Positions 61,712 through 64,000 of a DNA stretch of 64,000 bases are shown piece by piece (the first letter of the stretch is position 1; every line of letters starts with the position of its first letter). The notes under the pieces were generated by a model, which had not been told where the DNA came from, ran no database searches, and saw nothing but the letters and a program-made list of their open reading frames with translations. The position numbers were made by a program, and so were the translations under genes. This DNA comes from Acidimicrobiaceae bacterium. Lineage in GTDB: Bacteria > Actinomycetota > Acidimicrobiia > Acidimicrobiales > RAAP-2. The stretch is from the NCBI GenBank assembly GCA_003133325.1, contig PKXA01000052.1, positions 19,487-83,486 of the forward strand, in the 5' to 3' direction.

Positions 61712-63288
61712 CGCGGCACACCTGGCGCACCATGCCGATGAAAGAGAGTATGAGGCAGCAGGCCACCGACCTGGGCCAGGCCATGCTCTTGGTCATCGCT
61801 CTGATCGCGATACTCGTCGCAGTGCCGGTTGCGATCAGCGTCCTGGCTGTGGGCCAGGTATCTACCAGCGAGAATGCTGCCTTGATGGTTCAGGCCAAGC
61901 AGGCCGCCCAGGCCGGGATCAGCGACTACATAAATTACGTCCAGGCTGACTCGACGTACACCAAGTACTGCAGTAGTGGAATGACCAGCGGAGCAACACA
62001 GTGGGCATGCCCTGGATCGACGTCGCCCGCGCCGACGCTGACCAATCCCGCGTTCGTCAATTCGCCCACCTTGGCAGGAAAGTGGTATTCCGACGGTTCG
62101 ACGATGCGAGGTGTCGCAAATGGGACCCCGTCGTACCGTTACGTAGTCAATTCTCCCAATACGGCCAATCCGGCCCTGGTCCTCATCTACTCCATCGGCC
62201 AGGCAGGGACGGCCGCAGGCCAGCACGTGTCTGCCACCGAGGCAGCCGCTCTGACCGTCTGCGCCTCCGGCTGCTTGACTCCGACAGCCGGAGTGTCGTG
62301 CATCAAAGTTCCCAACAGAGCGGTGAGCGCCAAAATTGTCGCCTACGGGGCACAAGGTGGGGGTGGTGGGTCGGATGCAGCGGGAGGTGTTGGCGCACTA
62401 TTGACCGCCACGGTGCTGGTGACCGCGGGGCACACGCTGGACACCTATCCGGGTCAACCCGGGCAGGCCGGCAACCCGCAGCTACTCAATCTTCTCGACC
62501 TGTTGGCCGGCGCCGGTGGTGCCGGCGGAGTGCCACTATCGGGAGCGTGTCCATTACCCCAGACTTATTCGCCGCCGGACCTGGGTGGAGGCAACGGTGC
62601 CCTGCCTGGCGGCCTTGCCGACGTCCTCACTGACGGCGGCGGTGGGGGGGGAGGGGCAACGATGGTCTTCGACGCCACCGCCACAACCAACAATATGGTC
62701 GCGGTAGCCGGCGGCGGTGGCGGGGGAGGAGCCGGGGACCTCTTGCAATTTCTGGGCGGCCCGCCCGGTGCCGGTGGCTCAGCCGGTAGCAGCCCACCGG
62801 GATCGGGCGGAACGGCCGCCGGTCTCCTCTTGGTGTTTCCCGCCGCACCGGGAGGAACGGGCGGTACCTGGGCAGTTCCGCCAGGTCCGGGGCTGTGCGC
62901 ATCGACGACCGTTGCCGGTGGAACAGGAACGGCGCCTGGCAATGCCTGCGGTCAAAACGGGTATCTCCCCACCAATCTCCTCGGTGCGCTCACCGGTGGA
63001 GGAGGAGGAGGAGGTGGTGGCTATAGCGCCTCGTCACTCGGCGGAGGCGGCGGCGGGACCACTGGTGGCCTCCTTGGCATTGCCGTCGGCTCGGGAGGCG
63101 GCGGCGGCGCCGGCTATTCCTATGCGAACAATGGGCCATGTCCCGCGCCCACGATTGTTCCCGCTGCCTACCCGACGGGCGACACCACTGGAGCCGGCCA
63201 GATCTCGATCACCTTCTTTGCCGGAGCTTGCGGCACCAACCCGCTCACCACGGTCACCGGGACTATTCGTGCCGCCGCGGCTCCGTAG
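61708..63288 (+). CDS. Pilin-like protein with a large glycine-rich domain (ALK/LTK-type), probable pilus tip protein
   Basis: A 526-residue protein. Near the N-terminus (ATDLGQAMLLVIALIAILVA) it has a pilin-like hydrophobic helix after a Gly, but no Glu at position 5, as in PilX/GspK. Residues 40-200 resemble PilX. From about 205 a glycine-rich domain begins: AYGAQGGGGGSDAAGG, then GHTLDTYPGQPGQAG, TDGGGGGGGATMVFD, VAVAGGGGGGG and GSGGGGGAGYSY. This pattern matches the ALK/LTK glycine-rich domain (PF12810-like) with alternating VxGAqGG, VGqkG and GGGGGATd elements. It is the last gene of the minor-pilin operon, and its 3' end overlaps the convergent hydrolase gene by 26 bases. Confidence 0.75.
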   Translation: MTRHTWRTMPMKESMRQQATDLGQAMLLVIALIAILVAVPVAISVLAVGQVSTSENAALMVQAKQAAQAGISDYINYVQADSTYTKYCSSGMTSGATQWACPGSTSPAPTLTNPAFVNSPTLAGKWYSDGSTMRGVANGTPSYRYVVNSPNTANPALVLIYSIGQAGTAAGQHVSATEAAALTVCASGCLTPTAGVSCIKVPNRAVSAKIVAYGAQGGGGGSDAAGGVGALLTATVLVTAGHTLDTYPGQPGQAGNPQLLNLLDLLAGAGGAGGVPLSGACPLPQTYSPPDLGGGNGALPGGLADVLTDGGGGGGGATMVFDATATTNNMVAVAGGGGGGGAGDLLQFLGGPPGAGGSAGSSPPGSGGTAAGLLLVFPAAPGGTGGTWAVPPGPGLCASTTVAGGTGTAPGNACGQNGYLPTNLLGALTGGGGGGGGGYSASSLGGGGGGTTGGLLGIAVGSGGGGGAGYSYANNGPCPAPTIVPAAYPTGDTTGAGQISITFFAGACGTNPLTTVTGTIRAAAAP

Positions 63289-64000
63289 CCGCCGCCACCT
63301 CTCCGGCCCGCTCGACGGCTCGGCGGACGAACGAGGCGAACCCGTCAGGGTGAGACAAGTGGGCCCCGTGGAAAGCACCCGGAATGTCGAAGAGTTCGGC
63401 GTTCGGGGTGTGCTCGACCAGCCACGCCACACCGGCCCGGTGGTGGGGGACCGACCGGCCACCGCGGCCGAAGAGGGCGGGGATCCGCATGGACGTGACA
63501 TCGAACGGTGGATCACTGACCCGGATGGCGTTCAGTTCCGCCACCAGAGCCGGCCCGTCGGCCCGCCGTTCGGCCTGGGAGGATTCGGACAGCCGGTCCC
63601 AGGCACCGTCCCCGACGACCCGTCGGAAGAATCGCTCGGCTTCGGTATCGGGATCGTCGCGGAGTTTCTGCCTTCGCGCCGAGCCACTGCCACTCGTCCA
63701 AAGCGGTAGCCACGGAAGGGGAGGCTCGTAGGCGGCCACCGAGGTGATGGAGTTGGTGGGGTCACCGCGAAGGGCGGCCCCGATGGCAATCGTCCCGCCG
63801 TAGCTGTGTCCGATCACCACCGCCGGTCGCCCACCGATCACGCTCACCAGATCGTCGATCTGTCCATCGATGCTGGTGTGCAGTGGAAAGGCGCTACGAG
63901 AGCGGTGGTAGCCGCGCCGGTCATAGACGACTGTATGGAGATCGCCGAGCCGACGCAGTACCCGGGCGAAGCTGGTGGACCTGTCGAGAGACCCGTGGAC
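63263..64000 (-). CDS. Alpha/beta hydrolase (cut by window edge)
   Basis: 246 residues are visible, reading in frame from the right edge. Nucleophile elbow IGHSYGG gives the catalytic Ser; VYDRRGYHRSRSAF is the loop before it. The last His of the triad is likely in AFHGAHLSHPDG. The start lies beyond 64000. Substrate unknown. Its 3' end overlaps the pilin-like gene tail, so the two genes converge. Confidence 0.85.
   Translation of the reverse strand, partial: VHGSLDRSTSFARVLRRLGDLHTVVYDRRGYHRSRSAFPLHTSIDGQIDDLVSVIGGRPAVVIGHSYGGTIAIGAALRGDPTNSITSVAAYEPPLPWLPLWTSGSGSARRQKLRDDPDTEAERFFRRVVGDGAWDRLSESSQAERRADGPALVAELNAIRVSDPPFDVTSMRIPALFGRGGRSVPHHRAGVAWLVEHTPNAELFDIPGAFHGAHLSHPDGFASFVRRAVERAGEVAAATEPRRHE

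Noticed and set aside
1-64000. tRNA, rRNA and CRISPR loci
   Set aside because: I scanned the gaps by eye for cloverleaf and repeat-spacer patterns and saw none. A covariance-model search would be decisive.

Overview
The window is GC-rich bacterial DNA packed with genes on both strands. The content points to an actinobacterium, most plausibly class Acidimicrobiia or a relative. The signs are two steroid-type acyl-CoA ligases with KstR-like operators, a flavin/F420-type luciferase-like oxidoreductase, CofC of F420 synthesis, a PafB-PafC pair, an HU protein with a short Lys/Ala tail, an Rv1264-like adenylate cyclase and many GTG starts. The lineage is an inference from gene content. I saw no rRNA, tRNA or CRISPR array.

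Layout. 1-5.2 kb: the end of a class II aldolase, a DJ-1/PfpI protein, a VapBC module, an aldo/keto reductase, and a TetR regulator with a PF10118 hydrolase. 5.4-10.9 kb: a lipid/steroid block of FadD17-like and FadD19-like ligases, an LLM oxidoreductase and an isochorismatase-fold protein without its catalytic residues. 10.9-19.3 kb: dxs, an MFS carrier, a Phd-VapC module, a hotdog thioesterase, tldD-tldE and an MNT-HEPN module. 19.4-33.6 kb: the main type IV pilus locus with pilO, a fused pilM-pilN, pilT, a prepilin peptidase missing one catalytic Asp, pilB, a second PilT-like ATPase, pilC and pilA. fmdB, moaC and a proline-rich protein are interspersed.

33.7-43.5 kb: a polytopic membrane protein, a truncated dienelactone hydrolase, an acyl-CoA carboxylase beta chain, a CtaG-like fragment, pafB-pafC, a convergent pair of MobF relaxase and VirD4-type coupling protein with no other conjugation genes, and HU. 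43.5-49.2 kb: PIG-L deacetylase, cofC, gpsA, adenylate cyclase and cobQ. 49.2-53.2 kb: a decayed defence/TA region. A TnpB element with a 7-bp duplication has split a toxin gene, and a second toxin is frameshifted. 53.2-60.1 kb: alpha-mannosidase, a MatB-like acyl-CoA synthetase, rnhB and an acyl-CoA dehydrogenase. 60.4-63.3 kb: a minor-pilin operon that ends in a pilin-like protein with a large glycine-rich domain. An alpha/beta hydrolase runs off the right edge.

How it fits together. The two pilus loci make a nearly complete type IVa-like machine: PilA, PilB, two PilT-type ATPases, PilC, PilMN, PilO, a PilD-like protein and three minor pilins. Its last minor pilin lacks Glu5, as the tip pilin GspK does, and carries a domain resembling the ALK/LTK glycine-rich region. 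This is my best candidate for an undescribed system: a pilus with a glycine-rich tip adhesin. The second theme is the number of toxin-antitoxin modules (five, in different stages of decay), several of them apparently leaderless with short palindromic operators.
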